The position numbers and the translations under genes are program-made. A stretch of DNA of 41,620 nt, taken from Comamonadaceae bacterium. Its GTDB lineage: Bacteria > Pseudomonadota > Gammaproteobacteria > Burkholderiales > Burkholderiaceae_C. The notes beneath the pieces were generated by a model. The model was not told the origin of the DNA. It did no database searches and saw only the letters and a program-made list of their open reading frames with translations. Each line of letters begins with the position of its first letter. Position 1 is the stretch's first letter. This document shows positions 1-8,650 of the stretch, one piece after another. The DNA lies in the NCBI GenBank assembly GCA_947449895.1, contig CANFSO010000009.1, positions 1-41,620 on the forward strand, given 5' to 3'.

Positions 1-2
1 AC

Positions 3-908
3 GGCCGTGTCAACGACTTGCGCCGCGCGCTGGCCGACTACGCCGGCATGCCCGACGGCTTTGACATCATGCTGGGCAATGGCTCGGACGAATTGATCTC
101 GCTGCTGTCGCTGGCCTGCAATGTGCCCGGTGCTTGCGTGCTGGCGCCCGTGCCCGGCTTTGTGATGTACGCCATGAGCGCTCAGTTGCAAGGTCTGGCT
201 TTCGTTGGCGTGCCACTCACCGCTGATTTCGAACTCGACGAAGCGGCCATGCTGGCGGCCATCGCCGAGCACAAGCCGTCCATCGTCTACTTGGCTTATC
301 CGAACAACCCGACCGCTAATTTGTGGGACGACGCGGTGATTGAAAAAATCATCACCGCCGTTGGTGAGCAAGGTGGTCTGGTCGTCATGGACGAGGCTTA
401 CCAGCCATTTTCGAGCAAGAGTTACATCGGTCGCATCAGCCGCCACAGCCATGTGCTGTTGATGCGCACGCTCAGCAAGTTTGGCTTGGCCGGTGTGCGT
501 CTGGGCTACATGATGGGGCCGAAGGCGCTGATCGCCGAGATCGACAAGGTGCGGCCGCCCTACAACATCAGCGTGCTCAATTACGAGTGCGCGCTGTTCG
601 CCTTAGAGCACCAAGAAGTCTTCGCCGCGCAGGCCGCCGATCTGGTGCAGCAACGCGAGCGTTTGCTCAAGGCGCTGCGCGCCATGCCGGGCCTGACGGT
701 CTGGAACAGCGACGCCAACATGATCCTTGTCCGTGTGCCTGGTGACGCTGACGCAGCCGGACTGGTTTTCGAGCGACTGAAGGCCGGCGGCGTGCTGGTC
801 AAAAATATTTCTAAAATGCACCCATTGCTGAGCAACTGTCTGCGCCTGACAGTTGGCACGGCCGATGAAAATACGCAACTGCTGGCCACCCTTCAAAAAG
901 CCCTATGA
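3..908 (+). CDS. hisC: Histidinol-phosphate aminotransferase, 5' end cut by window
   Basis: This is a PLP-dependent class I/II aminotransferase that converts imidazole acetol phosphate and glutamate to histidinol phosphate in cytosolic histidine synthesis. The open frame runs off the left edge (GRVNDL... is already in frame before the TTG listed in the track), so the true start lies outside. Visible motifs are GNGSDELI (cofactor phosphate region), YPNNPT, DEAYQPF and the PLP lysine segment [14 protein letters not shown]. The C-terminus is complete. Its stop overlaps the hisB start as ATGA, which indicates translational coupling in the his operon. The family is about 350-370 residues, so roughly 60 residues are missing on the left. 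Confidence 0.95.
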   Translation, partial: GRVNDLRRALADYAGMPDGFDIMLGNGSDELISLLSLACNVPGACVLAPVPGFVMYAMSAQLQGLAFVGVPLTADFELDEAAMLAAIAEHKPSIVYLAYPNNPTANLWDDAVIEKIITAVGEQGGLVVMDEAYQPFSSKSYIGRISRHSHVLLMRTLSKFGLAGVRLGYMMGPKALIAEIDKVRPPYNISVLNYECALFALEHQEVFAAQAADLVQQRERLLKALRAMPGLTVWNSDANMILVRVPGDADAAGLVFERLKAGGVLVKNISKMHPLLSNCLRLTVGTADENTQLLATLQKAL

Positions 909-1528
909 CCTCCACCGCTACGCCTCCAATCGCTTTCGTACCGCGCACCGCTGAAGTCACGCGCAACACGGCTGAAACCAAAATCACCGCCAAGGTAAAT
1001 CTTGATGGCAGCGGTGCGTCAAATCTCAACACCGGCATCGGTTTTTTTGACCACATGCTGGACCAGATCGCCCGCCACGGGCTGATCGACCTCGACATCC
1101 AAGCCGAAGGCGACTTGCACATTGACGGCCACCACACGGTCGAAGACGTAGGCATCACCTTGGGCCAAGCGGTGGCGCTGGCCGTCGGTGACAAAAAAGG
1201 TCTGCGTCGTTACGGCCACGCCTATGTGCCGCTGGACGAGGCTTTGAGCCGCGTGGTCATCGACTTTTCTGGCCGTCCCGGTTTGGTGATGAACGTGCCT
1301 TTCACCAGCGGCATGATCGGCACCTTTGACTCGCAACTGGCCTACGAATTTTTCCAGGGCTTTGCGAATCACGCCTTCGTCACCTTGCACATCGACAATC
1401 TGCGCGGCGACAACGCTCACCACCAAGCCGAAACGGTGTTCAAAGCCTTCGCCCGCGCCCTGCGCATGGCGCTGGAGCTAGACCCCCGCATGGCCGGTGT
1501 GATTCCTTCGACCAAGGGTTCTCTGTAA
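905..1528 (+). CDS. hisB: Imidazoleglycerol-phosphate dehydratase
   Basis: The enzyme dehydrates imidazole glycerol phosphate to imidazole acetol phosphate. It is the monofunctional form of 207 residues, without the histidinol-phosphatase domain found in enterobacterial HisB. Duplicated metal-binding motifs are visible: [13 protein letters not shown] and [10 protein letters not shown] near residues 47-85, and HAFVTLHID plus [13 protein letters not shown] near residues 155-180. The N-terminus has about 15 extra residues before the conserved R(T)AEV..NTAETKI region. The start overlaps the hisC stop by four bases, and a 16-base gap leads to hisH. Confidence 0.96.
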   Translation: MTSTATPPIAFVPRTAEVTRNTAETKITAKVNLDGSGASNLNTGIGFFDHMLDQIARHGLIDLDIQAEGDLHIDGHHTVEDVGITLGQAVALAVGDKKGLRRYGHAYVPLDEALSRVVIDFSGRPGLVMNVPFTSGMIGTFDSQLAYEFFQGFANHAFVTLHIDNLRGDNAHHQAETVFKAFARALRMALELDPRMAGVIPSTKGSL

Positions 1529-1544
1529 CCCGCCTGATGCCGTC

Positions 1545-2237
1545 ATGACTGTTCTGAAAAAAGTAGCCGTGGTTGACTACGGCATGGGTAACTTGCGATC
1601 GGTGTCGCAGGCGGTGGCACATGTTGCCCAAGGGGCGGGTTTTGAGGTGATCGTCACCTCCCGCGCGCAAGACGTGCTGGACGCTGACCGCGTGGTGCTG
1701 CCCGGCCAAGGCGCCATGCCTGACTGCATGCGTGAGCTGGACGAGTCTGGACTGCGCCAAGCTGTGCTGCATGCGGCCGCACACAAACCTTTGTTTGGCG
1801 TCTGCGTCGGCATGCAGATGCTGCTGGACCGCAGCGAAGAAGGCCCTGCCGGAGTCGGCACGCCCGGACTCGGGCTGATCGGTGGAGAAGTCATCAAGTT
1901 TGATCTGGCTGGCCGGCTGCAGCCAGATGGCAGCCGCTTCAAAGTGCCGCAAATGGGCTGGAACCAAGTTTATCAAGGCAGCTCAGCTTTGCCGGCTGGC
2001 AGCCAGCCACGGCATGCGCTGTGGGCCGACATTCCAGACGGCGCTTATTTCTACTTTGTTCACAGTTTCTACGCCAAGCCGTCTGATGCGCGCAACACTG
2101 CAGGCGAAGCCGACTACGGTGGACGCTTCACAGCGGCGGTTGCGCGGGATAATATTTTTGCGACGCAGTTTCACCCCGAAAAGAGCGCAGATCAAGGACT
2201 GGCCCTGTACCGTAACTTTCTGCACTGGAATCCTTGA
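1545..2237 (+). CDS. hisH: Imidazole glycerol phosphate synthase, glutaminase subunit
   Basis: HisH releases ammonia from glutamine and channels it to HisF for closure of the imidazole ring. It is a class I (triad) glutamine amidotransferase. The N-terminus [14 protein letters not shown], the oxyanion/nucleophile segment [10 protein letters not shown] with the catalytic Cys, and the C-terminal [10 protein letters not shown] with His and Glu are all present. At 230 residues it is slightly longer than the usual 200-215, with the extra sequence around residues 125-150 and 175-190. No strong ribosome binding site precedes the ATG, which suggests coupling to hisB. HisA, HisF and HisH are adjacent, as expected for partners in consecutive steps. 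Confidence 0.95.
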   Translation: MTVLKKVAVVDYGMGNLRSVSQAVAHVAQGAGFEVIVTSRAQDVLDADRVVLPGQGAMPDCMRELDESGLRQAVLHAAAHKPLFGVCVGMQMLLDRSEEGPAGVGTPGLGLIGGEVIKFDLAGRLQPDGSRFKVPQMGWNQVYQGSSALPAGSQPRHALWADIPDGAYFYFVHSFYAKPSDARNTAGEADYGGRFTAAVARDNIFATQFHPEKSADQGLALYRNFLHWNP

Positions 2238-2275
2238 TTTTTTCAACCCTCAACAGCTTCATTCTTTAAAGCAAC

Positions 2276-3016
2276 ATGCAACTTATCCCCGCGATTGACC
2301 TGAAAGACGGTCACTGCGTTCGCCTCAAACAGGGCGACATGGACCAGTCCACCACCTTCGGCGAAGACCCTGCGGCCATGGCGCGCAGCTGGGTCGACAA
2401 AGGCGCGCGTCGCCTGCATCTGGTCGACCTGAACGGCGCCTTTGCCGGCAAGCCCAAAAACGAGGCCGCTATTCGCAAGATCTTGCTCGAAGTCGGTAGC
2501 GAGGTGGATGTGCAACTCGGCGGCGGTATTCGAGACCTAGACACCATCGAACGCTATCTGGATGCGGGTCTGCGCTACGTCATCATTGGCACGGCGGCCG
2601 TTAAAAATCCCGGTTTTCTGCAAGACGCCTGCACTGCTTTTGGCGGCCACATCATTGTGGGTTTGGACGCCAAAGATGGCAAAGTCGCCACCGACGGCTG
2701 GAGCAAACTCACCGGCCACGAAGTCATTGATCTGGCCAAGAAGTTTGAAGATTACGGCGTCGAATCCATCATTTACACCGACATTGGCCGTGACGGCATG
2801 CTCAGCGGCATCAATATCGAGGCAACCGTCAAGTTGGCGCAGGCCTTGCGGATTCCGGTCATCGCTTCGGGCGGACTCTCCAACATGGCTGATATCGATG
2901 CCTTGTGCCAAGTCGAGAGCGAGGGCGTCGAGGGCGTGATTTGCGGCCGCTCGATCTACAGCGGCGATCTTGATTTTGCGCTGGCTCAGACGCGCGCTGA
3001 TGAGCTTAACGGCTAG
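2276..3016 (+). CDS. hisA: ProFAR isomerase
   Basis: HisA is the (beta-alpha)8-barrel isomerase that opens the ribose of ProFAR to give PRFAR, the substrate of HisF-HisH. Seen here are the N-terminal catalytic Asp region [16 protein letters not shown], the phosphate-binding GGGIRD and IGTAAV segments, the second catalytic Asp in [10 protein letters not shown], and ASGGLSN near the C-terminus. The 246-residue length is normal. It shares the half-barrel repeat with HisF, encoded 11 bases downstream. Confidence 0.96.
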   Translation: MQLIPAIDLKDGHCVRLKQGDMDQSTTFGEDPAAMARSWVDKGARRLHLVDLNGAFAGKPKNEAAIRKILLEVGSEVDVQLGGGIRDLDTIERYLDAGLRYVIIGTAAVKNPGFLQDACTAFGGHIIVGLDAKDGKVATDGWSKLTGHEVIDLAKKFEDYGVESIIYTDIGRDGMLSGINIEATVKLAQALRIPVIASGGLSNMADIDALCQVESEGVEGVICGRSIYSGDLDFALAQTRADELNG

Positions 3017-3027
3017 TCAGTAGCCCG

Positions 3028-3807
3028 ATGCTCGCTAAAAGAATCATTCCTTGCCTAGACGTCACCGGCGGTCGGGTTGTCAAAGGCGTCAATTTTCTGG
3101 AGCTGCGCGATGCGGGTGACCCGGTGGAAATTGCGGCGCGCTATAACGACCAAGGCGCAGACGAGCTGACTTTTCTGGACATCACGGCGACCAGCGATGG
3201 CCGCGATTTGATCTTGCACATCATCGAAGCGGTGGCTTCGCAGGTCTTTATTCCTCTGACGGTGGGTGGCGGTGTGCGCACGGTGGACGATGTGCGGCGG
3301 CTGCTCAATGCCGGTGCCGACAAAACCAGTTTCAACTCGGCTGCGCTGGCCAATCCGCAGATCATTGACGACGTCTCGGCGCGCTACGGTGCGCAATGCA
3401 TCGTCGTCGCCATTGATGCCAAGCGCCGTTCTGATGCTGAAGCTTTGACGCGCGGGCCGGGTTGGGATGTCTACAGCCATGGCGGCCGGAAAAACACCGG
3501 CCTTGACGCGGTGGTCTGGGCCACTGAAATGGCGCGTCGTGGTGCCGGCGAAATTTTGCTCACCAGCATGGACCGCGACGGCACCAAGGCCGGCTTTGAC
3601 TTGGCGCTGACCCGCGCCGTCAGCGACGCCGTGAGTGTGCCGGTCATCGCCTCTGGCGGCGTTGGCAACCTCGACCATCTGGCCGATGGCATCCAGATCG
3701 GCGGCGCTGACGCCGTGCTGGCCGCGAGCATTTTTCATTACGGCGAATACACCGTGCAGCAGGCCAAGCAGCGCATGGCTGAGCGCGGCATCCCGGTTCG
3801 TCTTTGA
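3028..3807 (+). CDS. hisF: Imidazole glycerol phosphate synthase, cyclase subunit
   Basis: HisF takes PRFAR and HisH-derived ammonia to imidazole glycerol phosphate plus AICAR. The catalytic Asp pair is visible as [17 protein letters not shown] near the N-terminus and [12 protein letters not shown] near residue 175. Phosphate loops GGGVRTVDD and ASGGVGN are present. The length of 259 residues is slightly above the usual 250-257. Its 3' end overlaps the TTG-started version of hisI in the ORF track, but the more likely hisI start lies 29 bases past the hisF stop. Confidence 0.96.
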   Translation: MLAKRIIPCLDVTGGRVVKGVNFLELRDAGDPVEIAARYNDQGADELTFLDITATSDGRDLILHIIEAVASQVFIPLTVGGGVRTVDDVRRLLNAGADKTSFNSAALANPQIIDDVSARYGAQCIVVAIDAKRRSDAEALTRGPGWDVYSHGGRKNTGLDAVVWATEMARRGAGEILLTSMDRDGTKAGFDLALTRAVSDAVSVPVIASGGVGNLDHLADGIQIGGADAVLAASIFHYGEYTVQQAKQRMAERGIPVRL

Positions 3808-3836
3808 GCCCTGGCCAATCACCGACAATACCCCGT

Positions 3837-4232
3837 ATGAACTGGTTAGATGAAGTCCGATGGGACGAGCGGGGCCTGATCCCCGTGATCGCGCAAGAAG
3901 CCGCCAGCGGCGACGTGCTGATGTTTGCCTGGATGAACCGCGAGGCGTTGCAGGAAACGGCCGACTCCGGTCGGGCCGTGTACTTCAGCCGCTCACGCGC
4001 GCGGCTGTGGCGCAAGGGCGAGGAGTCCGGCCATGTGCAGACCGTGCACGACATCCGGCTGGACTGCGACAACGACGTGATTTTGTTGAAAATCACGCAA
4101 CTCGGGCAAGAAACCGGCCCGTCGATCGCTTGTCACACCGGACGTCACAGTTGCTTTTTTCACCGCTATGAAAGCGGCCAATGGGTCGCGGCAGAGCCGG
4201 TGCTCAAAGACCCGAAACACATCTACAAATAA
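3837..4232 (+). CDS. hisI: Phosphoribosyl-AMP cyclohydrolase
   Basis: HisI hydrolyses the purine ring of phosphoribosyl-AMP, step three of histidine synthesis. I chose the ATG giving [17 protein letters not shown] because family members begin close to this W/D-rich segment; the track start at 3804 is a TTG that would add 11 unlikely residues and overlap hisF. Metal-binding residues appear in [10 protein letters not shown] and in the Cys-containing [13 protein letters not shown]. It is a stand-alone cyclohydrolase of 131 residues, with the pyrophosphohydrolase encoded separately by hisE just downstream, as is usual in betaproteobacteria. Confidence 0.94.
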   Translation: MNWLDEVRWDERGLIPVIAQEAASGDVLMFAWMNREALQETADSGRAVYFSRSRARLWRKGEESGHVQTVHDIRLDCDNDVILLKITQLGQETGPSIACHTGRHSCFFHRYESGQWVAAEPVLKDPKHIYK

Positions 4233-4249
4233 GCAAAGCGCACGTTTTC

Positions 4250-4678
4250 ATGTCCACGACAACGACCACGACCACGACCTCGACCTCGACCTCGACCTCG
4301 ACCTCGAATGACTCCCTCGCGCGCCTAGCTCAAGTGATTGAAAGCCGCAAGGTGCGCAACGGTGGCGACCCCAGTCAAAGCTACGTCGCCCGCCTGCTGC
4401 ACCAAGGCCCCGACGCTTTCTTGAAAAAAATCGGTGAAGAAGCCACCGAAACCGTCATGGCAGCCAAAGACTTGGACCACGGCGGCGCCACGCCAGAGCT
4501 GCAAGGCAAATTGATTGGCGAAGTGGCCGATCTGTGGTTTCACAGCTTGATCGCCTTAGCCCATTACGACTTGACGCCGGCCGATGTGATTGCCGAGTTG
4601 GAACGCCGCGAAGGCACCAGCGGTATTGAGGAAAAAGCCCTGCGTAAAGCGCTGCTGCGTGCCGATGCTGAGAAATAA
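4250..4678 (+). CDS. hisE: Phosphoribosyl-ATP pyrophosphatase
   Basis: HisE removes pyrophosphate from phosphoribosyl-ATP, step two of histidine synthesis. It is an all-alpha MazG-like enzyme whose core here starts at [13 protein letters not shown] and includes [15 protein letters not shown] and the acidic metal site [15 protein letters not shown] chose the ATG at 4250 over the track start at 4181, because the latter overlaps hisI and adds sequence with no family resemblance. The true N-terminus is unusual: M-S is followed by a run of 17 Thr/Ser residues encoded by a hexanucleotide repeat, then the conserved domain. The tail is probably disordered and not needed for catalysis (inference). Confidence 0.93.
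   Translation: MSTTTTTTTTSTSTSTSTSNDSLARLAQVIESRKVRNGGDPSQSYVARLLHQGPDAFLKKIGEEATETVMAAKDLDHGGATPELQGKLIGEVADLWFHSLIALAHYDLTPADVIAELERREGTSGIEEKALRKALLRADAEK
4256..4306 (+). repeat. Hexanucleotide tandem repeat inside hisE
   Basis: The codons just after the hisE start are a tandem array. There are three ACG-ACC-like units (the first reads ACGACA), then four TCGACC units and a closing TCG. They encode an uninterrupted Thr/Ser tract. Six-base units keep the frame, so slippage would change only the tail length. Confidence 0.95.
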
Positions 4679-4708
4679 GCCCGCCTTCAATTCACTAACA
4701 CCGCGCCT

Positions 4709-5080
4709 ATGAACTTCCCTGATCTTTCCGACAACGCTGAGAAGACATCGAGTGACCGGCTGGTCATGCAAATTCTGTACGGCCTGCACACCATGGCCTG
4801 GTTCAGCGGCGGCGTGTTCGCTGTTGTCGCGCTGATCATCAATTACCTGCGTCGCGCAGATGAAGTCACTCCCTTGTACGTCGCACATCACGATTTCATG
4901 ATCTCGACCTTTTGGTGGACGCTGGTCTGGCTGCTGCTGCTGTCGCCGCTGTGGTTGTTTTTTATTTTTCCGGGCATGCTGGCTTATGGCCTTGTTTGGC
5001 TCTGGTACCTGTACCGTTGCATCAAAGGCTGGTTGCGTTTTAATGCCGACCGGCTGCCGCAAACGGTGGCTTCCTTATGA
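4709..5080 (+). CDS. Small integral membrane protein, DUF4870-like
   Basis: This is a 123-residue protein with no assigned biochemical role. After a polar N-terminus (about 25 residues) come three hydrophobic segments: AWFSGGVFAVVALIINYL, then a pair around residues 65-105 (FWWTLVWLLLLSPLWLFF and LAYGLVWLWYLYRCIKG). The overall pattern and the 'H..HFNF/STFWW' type central segment resemble the DUF4870 family of small membrane proteins. It sits 30 bases after hisE, and its stop overlaps the hinT start by four bases, so it is probably co-transcribed with both. The family name is a motif-level judgement and the function is unknown. Confidence 0.8.
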   Translation: MNFPDLSDNAEKTSSDRLVMQILYGLHTMAWFSGGVFAVVALIINYLRRADEVTPLYVAHHDFMISTFWWTLVWLLLLSPLWLFFIFPGMLAYGLVWLWYLYRCIKGWLRFNADRLPQTVASL

Positions 5081-5469
5081 ACAGCACAGTCTCACACCCC
5101 CACGCACCCGGCGCAGCCGAAGAAAACTGTCTTTTCTGTAAAATCGCCGCAGGAAAAATTCCGAGTCGCAAGGTCTTTGAGGACGGCGAGTTGTTGGCGT
5201 TTCACGACATCAATCCGTGGGCGCCGGTGCACTTTCTCATCATCCCGAAAGTCCATATTGCCTCCATGGCTCAGCTCGGGCCTGAGCACGAGTCGCTGAT
5301 AGGCCGCATGATGGTACTGGCACCTCGCTTGGCGCTGGAGCAAGGTTGTAGGCCGTATCCTGACGGTGGTTATCGCATCGTCACCAACACCGGTGCTGAG
5401 GGTGGTCAAGAGGTGCAACACTTGCATATTCACGTGATGGGTGGGCCACGACCTTGGCTGCGGGGTTGA
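5077..5469 (+). CDS. hinT: HIT-family purine nucleoside phosphoramidase
   Basis: HinT hydrolyses AMP-lysine and other purine nucleoside phosphoramidates in the cytosol. The histidine triad HLHIHVMGG lies near the C-terminus, and the N-terminal CLFCKIAAGKIPS and the FHDINPWAPVHFLIIPK strand are typical. At 130 residues it carries about 15 extra N-terminal residues relative to the usual 110-119. Its ATG overlaps the stop of the preceding membrane-protein gene (ATGA). HinT at the end of the his operon and before tatABC is a common betaproteobacterial arrangement. Confidence 0.95.
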   Translation: MNSTVSHPHAPGAAEENCLFCKIAAGKIPSRKVFEDGELLAFHDINPWAPVHFLIIPKVHIASMAQLGPEHESLIGRMMVLAPRLALEQGCRPYPDGGYRIVTNTGAEGGQEVQHLHIHVMGGPRPWLRG

Positions 5470-5640
5470 AGGCTGCGCTCGTCTGGCATTCATCTTGCAT
5501 CAGACTCTGGTAACGGTTTAAAACACAGTGGCTGAGGTCAATGTGGCATAAGCTTTCTAGAGTGCATACAAGCGCTTTAGAATCACAACCATTCGTACAC
5601 GTCGGCCGTTGAGGTCGGCATCAAAGTTTAGGAGAAAAAC

Positions 5641-5898
5641 ATGGGTGGATTTTCCATTTGGCATTGGTTGATCGTTTTGCTGATCGTGGTCATGGTGTTT
5701 GGCACCAAGAAGCTGAGGAACATGGGCGGCGACCTCGGTGGTGCGGTCAAGGGGTTTAAAGACGGCATGAAAGAAGGCAATCAACCGGCTGCTGATGAAG
5801 CAGCGGCTTCGACGCCTCCCGCGCAGGTCACTGCTGCCACAGCGGCACCTGTTGATGACAAAAACACCATTGACGTGCAAGCACGTCAAAAACCCTGA
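5641..5898 (+). CDS. tatA: Sec-independent translocase subunit TatA
   Basis: TatA oligomerises to form the protein-conducting element of the twin-arginine translocase in the inner membrane. The sequence begins with a short N-terminal membrane helix ([18 protein letters not shown]), then the hinge and amphipathic helix [24 protein letters not shown], and an Ala/Pro-rich acidic tail. The length of 85 residues is normal. A good ribosome binding site (AGGAG) precedes the ATG. The 171-base gap to hinT suggests that the tat genes may have their own promoter, though I could not fix one with confidence. Confidence 0.96.
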   Translation: MGGFSIWHWLIVLLIVVMVFGTKKLRNMGGDLGGAVKGFKDGMKEGNQPAADEAAASTPPAQVTAATAAPVDDKNTIDVQARQKP

Positions 5899-5955
5899 TC
5901 AGGTCCACATTGAGTTTTCAAGCCGACTGGGTGCTTTGCGCCTACGTGAACTGAC

Positions 5956-6441
5956 GTGATCGATCTCGGTATCTCCAAAATTGCGTTGATCGGTGCGGTC
6001 GCGCTCATCGTCATCGGCCCCGAAAAGCTACCGCGGCTGGCGCGCACTGTTGGCACCTTGCTGGGCAAGGCGCAGCGCTACGTGGCCGACGTCAAAAGCG
6101 AAGTCAGTCGGTCGATGGAGCTGGACGAGCTCAAGAAGATGAAAGACACGGTCGAAGGTGCTGCCCGGGATGTCGAAAGCTCGATGCAGACCAGCGCCAG
6201 CGATTTCGAAAAAACATGGGCCGAAACTACCGGCATGGCTGGTGATAACAGCTATTCCAGCGATGTACCCGGCATGATCAGTTTTCCGGAATACAAAAAT
6301 CCGCGAAAAAACTGGCGACTCAAGCAGGGCGCCACCCCGCAATGGTTCAAGGCGCGTTCTGGCGTTCGAACCAAAGCGTTGTCGGGTGCGGCCCGAGTGG
6401 CGCGTTACCGGCCGAAGACGCGCGCTATTCCCCATGTCTAG
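5956..6441 (+). CDS. tatB: Sec-independent translocase subunit TatB
   Basis: TatB binds TatC and forms the receptor for twin-arginine signal peptides. The start is GTG giving [17 protein letters not shown], the canonical TatB N-terminus with the helix-hinge motif [14 protein letters not shown]. An amphipathic, charged segment follows (residues 25-80), then a basic, poorly conserved tail ending near residue 161. It lies between tatA and tatC, 57 and 30 bases away, in one operon. Confidence 0.95.
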   Translation: MIDLGISKIALIGAVALIVIGPEKLPRLARTVGTLLGKAQRYVADVKSEVSRSMELDELKKMKDTVEGAARDVESSMQTSASDFEKTWAETTGMAGDNSYSSDVPGMISFPEYKNPRKNWRLKQGATPQWFKARSGVRTKALSGAARVARYRPKTRAIPHV

Positions 6442-6471
6442 CCGAGGCTTTCCTTTTTTTGTGACCGGACT

Positions 6472-7248
6472 ATGAGCGATTCGCAAACCGACAAACCTGA
6501 CGAACTCGCAGGCACCGAACAACCTTTTGTACAGCACCTGATGGAGCTGCGCGACCGGATGATCAAGGCTGTTATTGCGATTGGTGTTGCCGCTGCCGTG
6601 CTAGCCCTGTTTCCTGGCCCGGGTGCGCTGTATGACTTGATGGCGGCGCCCCTGATTGCCAGCCTGCCCAAGGGTGCCACGCTGATCGCCACCAATGTGA
6701 TCTCGCCTTTCGTTGTGCCCATCAAAATCATGTTCATGGCGGCGTTCATGATCGCCTTGCCGGTGGTGCTGTACCAAGTCTGGGCTTTTGTAGCCCCTGG
6801 GCTTTATGCGCATGAAAAAAAGCTGGTGATGCCGCTGGTTATTTCGAGCACCTTGTTGTTTTTTATCGGCGTCGCGTTTTGCTACTACTTTGTCTTCGGG
6901 CAGGTGTTTTCTTTCATCCAAAGCTTTGCACCCAAATCCATCACCGCTGCGCCTGACATCGAGGAATACCTCAATTTTGTCATCGGAATGTTCATGGCTT
7001 TCGGATTGGCATTTGAAGTGCCAATTGCGGTGATTCTGCTGGTTCGGATGGGGATTCTCACGGTGGCCCAGTTGCGTGAGTACCGTGGTTACTTTTGGGT
7101 GTTAGCGGCGGTCGGTACGGCGCTGGTAACACCGCCTGACGCCGGTTCGATGATCATGTTGCTGGGCGTTGTGGGTGGCTTGTACGAGGTTGGTATTCTG
7201 GCCGCACAAATGTTCGTTAAACATACCAAAGCGCCCGCCGCAGAATAA
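6472..7248 (+). CDS. tatC: Sec-independent translocase subunit TatC
   Basis: TatC is the polytopic core of the Tat signal-peptide receptor. Six hydrophobic segments can be seen. Conserved features include the cytoplasmic N-terminal FVQHLMELRDRM, the first periplasmic loop, YQVWAFVAPGLYAHEK, and the FGLAFEVPIAVILL helix. Length is 258 residues. The gene ends four bases before the convergent protease gene. Likely Tat clients in this same window are the Rieske protein PetA and possibly the lytic transglycosylase at 22473-23153. Confidence 0.96.
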   Translation: MSDSQTDKPDELAGTEQPFVQHLMELRDRMIKAVIAIGVAAAVLALFPGPGALYDLMAAPLIASLPKGATLIATNVISPFVVPIKIMFMAAFMIALPVVLYQVWAFVAPGLYAHEKKLVMPLVISSTLLFFIGVAFCYYFVFGQVFSFIQSFAPKSITAAPDIEEYLNFVIGMFMAFGLAFEVPIAVILLVRMGILTVAQLREYRGYFWVLAAVGTALVTPPDAGSMIMLLGVVGGLYEVGILAAQMFVKHTKAPAAE

Positions 7249-7252
7249 CCCT

Positions 7253-8401
7253 TTATCGCGGCAAGGCTTGCCGTTGGCGCTTGCTTGGTGTCACTGCGAC
7301 GTCTAGGCTGAAATCGCGACGATGAACCTTCAGAACCGCACTCACCCCGGGCTTCAGAGCGGCCACCGCGCTGAGTAATTCGTTGACATTGCTAACCGGT
7401 TTGTCTGTCACTGCGGTGATCACATCGCCAGGGCGAATACCCGCAGCAGCTGCAGGGCCGTTTTGCAAGACACCCGTGATGATGACGCCACTTTTGGCCG
7501 AGATGTTGAAGGTCTGTGCCAGTTCAGCATTCAGCTCTTGGGGTTCGACGCCGATCCAGCCGCGTGTCACCTGACCGTCTCTGACAATGCTCTCCAGCAC
7601 TAGGCGTGCGGTCGACACTGGAATGGCAAAGCCGATGCCCATAGAGCCTCCTGAGCGTGAATAAATCGCCGTGTTGATGCCAAGCAAGCGGCCTTGTGTG
7701 TCGACCAGCGCACCGCCAGAATTACCCGGGTTGATGGCCGCGTCAGTTTGGATGAAATTCTCAAACACATTGATGCCAAGTTGGCTGCGGCCCAGCGCGC
7801 TGATGATGCCGCTGGTGACGGTTTGTCCAACTCCGAAGGGGTTGCCGATCGCTAGCACCTGGTCGCCAATTTCAATCGACTCGGAACTGCCCAGCACAAT
7901 GACCGGCAGCTTGTCCAGCTCAATCTTGAGGATCGCGAGGTCGGTTTCTGGATCGGTGCCGATGACTTTGGCCTTGGCTTTGCGCGCATCAATCAAAATA
8001 ACTTCGATGTCGTCTGCGCCTTCGACCACATGGTTATTGGTGAGGATGTAGCCGTTCGGGCTGACGATAACGCCACTCCCCAGTCCGACTTGTGCTTCAT
8101 TGCGCACCTGGTCACCGAAAAAGAAGCGAAACCATGGGTCTTCGGTGTTCGGTGGGCGGGCGGCCGCTTTGCTGGCAATGATGCTGACGACAGCGCCCGA
8201 GGCGGCTTTTGCAGCCGTACTGAAGCTGCCAGGTGCACCGCCTGAAATTTTCCCGGTGCTGCCTGCAGGTGCCTCAATCACGGTGAGAGCACCTAGGTTG
8301 CGGCCGTGTTGAAGCCACTCAGGTTTCAGGCTGACGAGCACAAAATAAACCGCAAGCAAGACGGTTACCAGCTGTGAAAACAAGAGCCAAGATCTGCGCA
8401 T
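7253..8401 (-). CDS. DegS/DegQ-like membrane-anchored serine protease (trypsin + one PDZ)
   Basis: This is an S1C (HtrA) family protease. The start at 8401 (MRRSWLLFSQLVTVLLAVYF) gives a 382-residue protein with an N-terminal membrane anchor or uncleaved signal, as in DegS. The longer track version (8638) adds 79 residues without family character. The catalytic triad is visible: His in TNNHVVEGADD, Asp in TDPETDLAILK and Ser in NPGNSGGAL. A single PDZ domain follows (VLQNGPAAAAGIRPGDVI), so the layout is DegS-like rather than the two-PDZ DegP/DegQ. No clear ribosome binding site is seen before the chosen ATG. It converges on tatC with a four-base gap. Confidence 0.9.
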   Translation of the reverse strand: MRRSWLLFSQLVTVLLAVYFVLVSLKPEWLQHGRNLGALTVIEAPAGSTGKISGGAPGSFSTAAKAASGAVVSIIASKAAARPPNTEDPWFRFFFGDQVRNEAQVGLGSGVIVSPNGYILTNNHVVEGADDIEVILIDARKAKAKVIGTDPETDLAILKIELDKLPVIVLGSSESIEIGDQVLAIGNPFGVGQTVTSGIISALGRSQLGINVFENFIQTDAAINPGNSGGALVDTQGRLLGINTAIYSRSGGSMGIGFAIPVSTARLVLESIVRDGQVTRGWIGVEPQELNAELAQTFNISAKSGVIITGVLQNGPAAAAGIRPGDVITAVTDKPVSNVNELLSAVAALKPGVSAVLKVHRRDFSLDVAVTPSKRQRQALPR

Positions 8402-8650
8402 GGTGGTGATTGCCAAAAAACAAAAAAGTGAAAGAAGAAGCCAGCTCAACAATCCGAGCCTGAAAGGCTGGCAGTTGATTTTGACTGATTGGCTGCGCAA
8501 TGAGTCGGGAGGTAGCGCAATAGCCATCTGAGGGTGGGCACGCAAGATGAAAGGTGCGCGATAGCCCTGATAATCCAAACATTGGCCCGGACAGGTTGAA
8601 GGATGTGAATAAATGGTATTTTTCAGCGACCTCATCAAAGGAAAAACGTC
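8402..8650. other. Divergent intergenic region between protease and Nif3-family genes
   Basis: About 250 bases separate these divergent starts and must hold promoters for both. On the plus strand AAAGGA lies ten bases before the GTG of the Nif3-family gene. I see no convincing -35/-10 pair, operator repeat or RNA structure. The in-frame upstream extension of the protease ORF here is open but lacks conserved sequence. Confidence 0.6.

Noticed and set aside
811-1194. Long antisense ORFs across his, tat, secA and hemA genes
   Set aside because: They are mirror frames of strongly conserved coding sequence in a GC-rich codon context, with no motifs and no ribosome binding sites.
4181-4678. hisE starting at 4181
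   Set aside because: This start overlaps hisI by 52 bases and adds 23 residues with no resemblance to HisE. The ATG at 4250 is the better start.
7259-7273. Palindrome CGGCAAG-G-CTTGCCG between tatC and the protease as a terminator
   Set aside because: The loop would be one base and no T-run follows on either strand. It also lies within the 3' end of the protease coding sequence, so I did not list it as a feature.
7253-8638. The 461-residue version of the HtrA protease
   Set aside because: The first 79 residues lack family features. The internal ATG at 8401 begins directly with the membrane anchor expected for a DegS-type protein.
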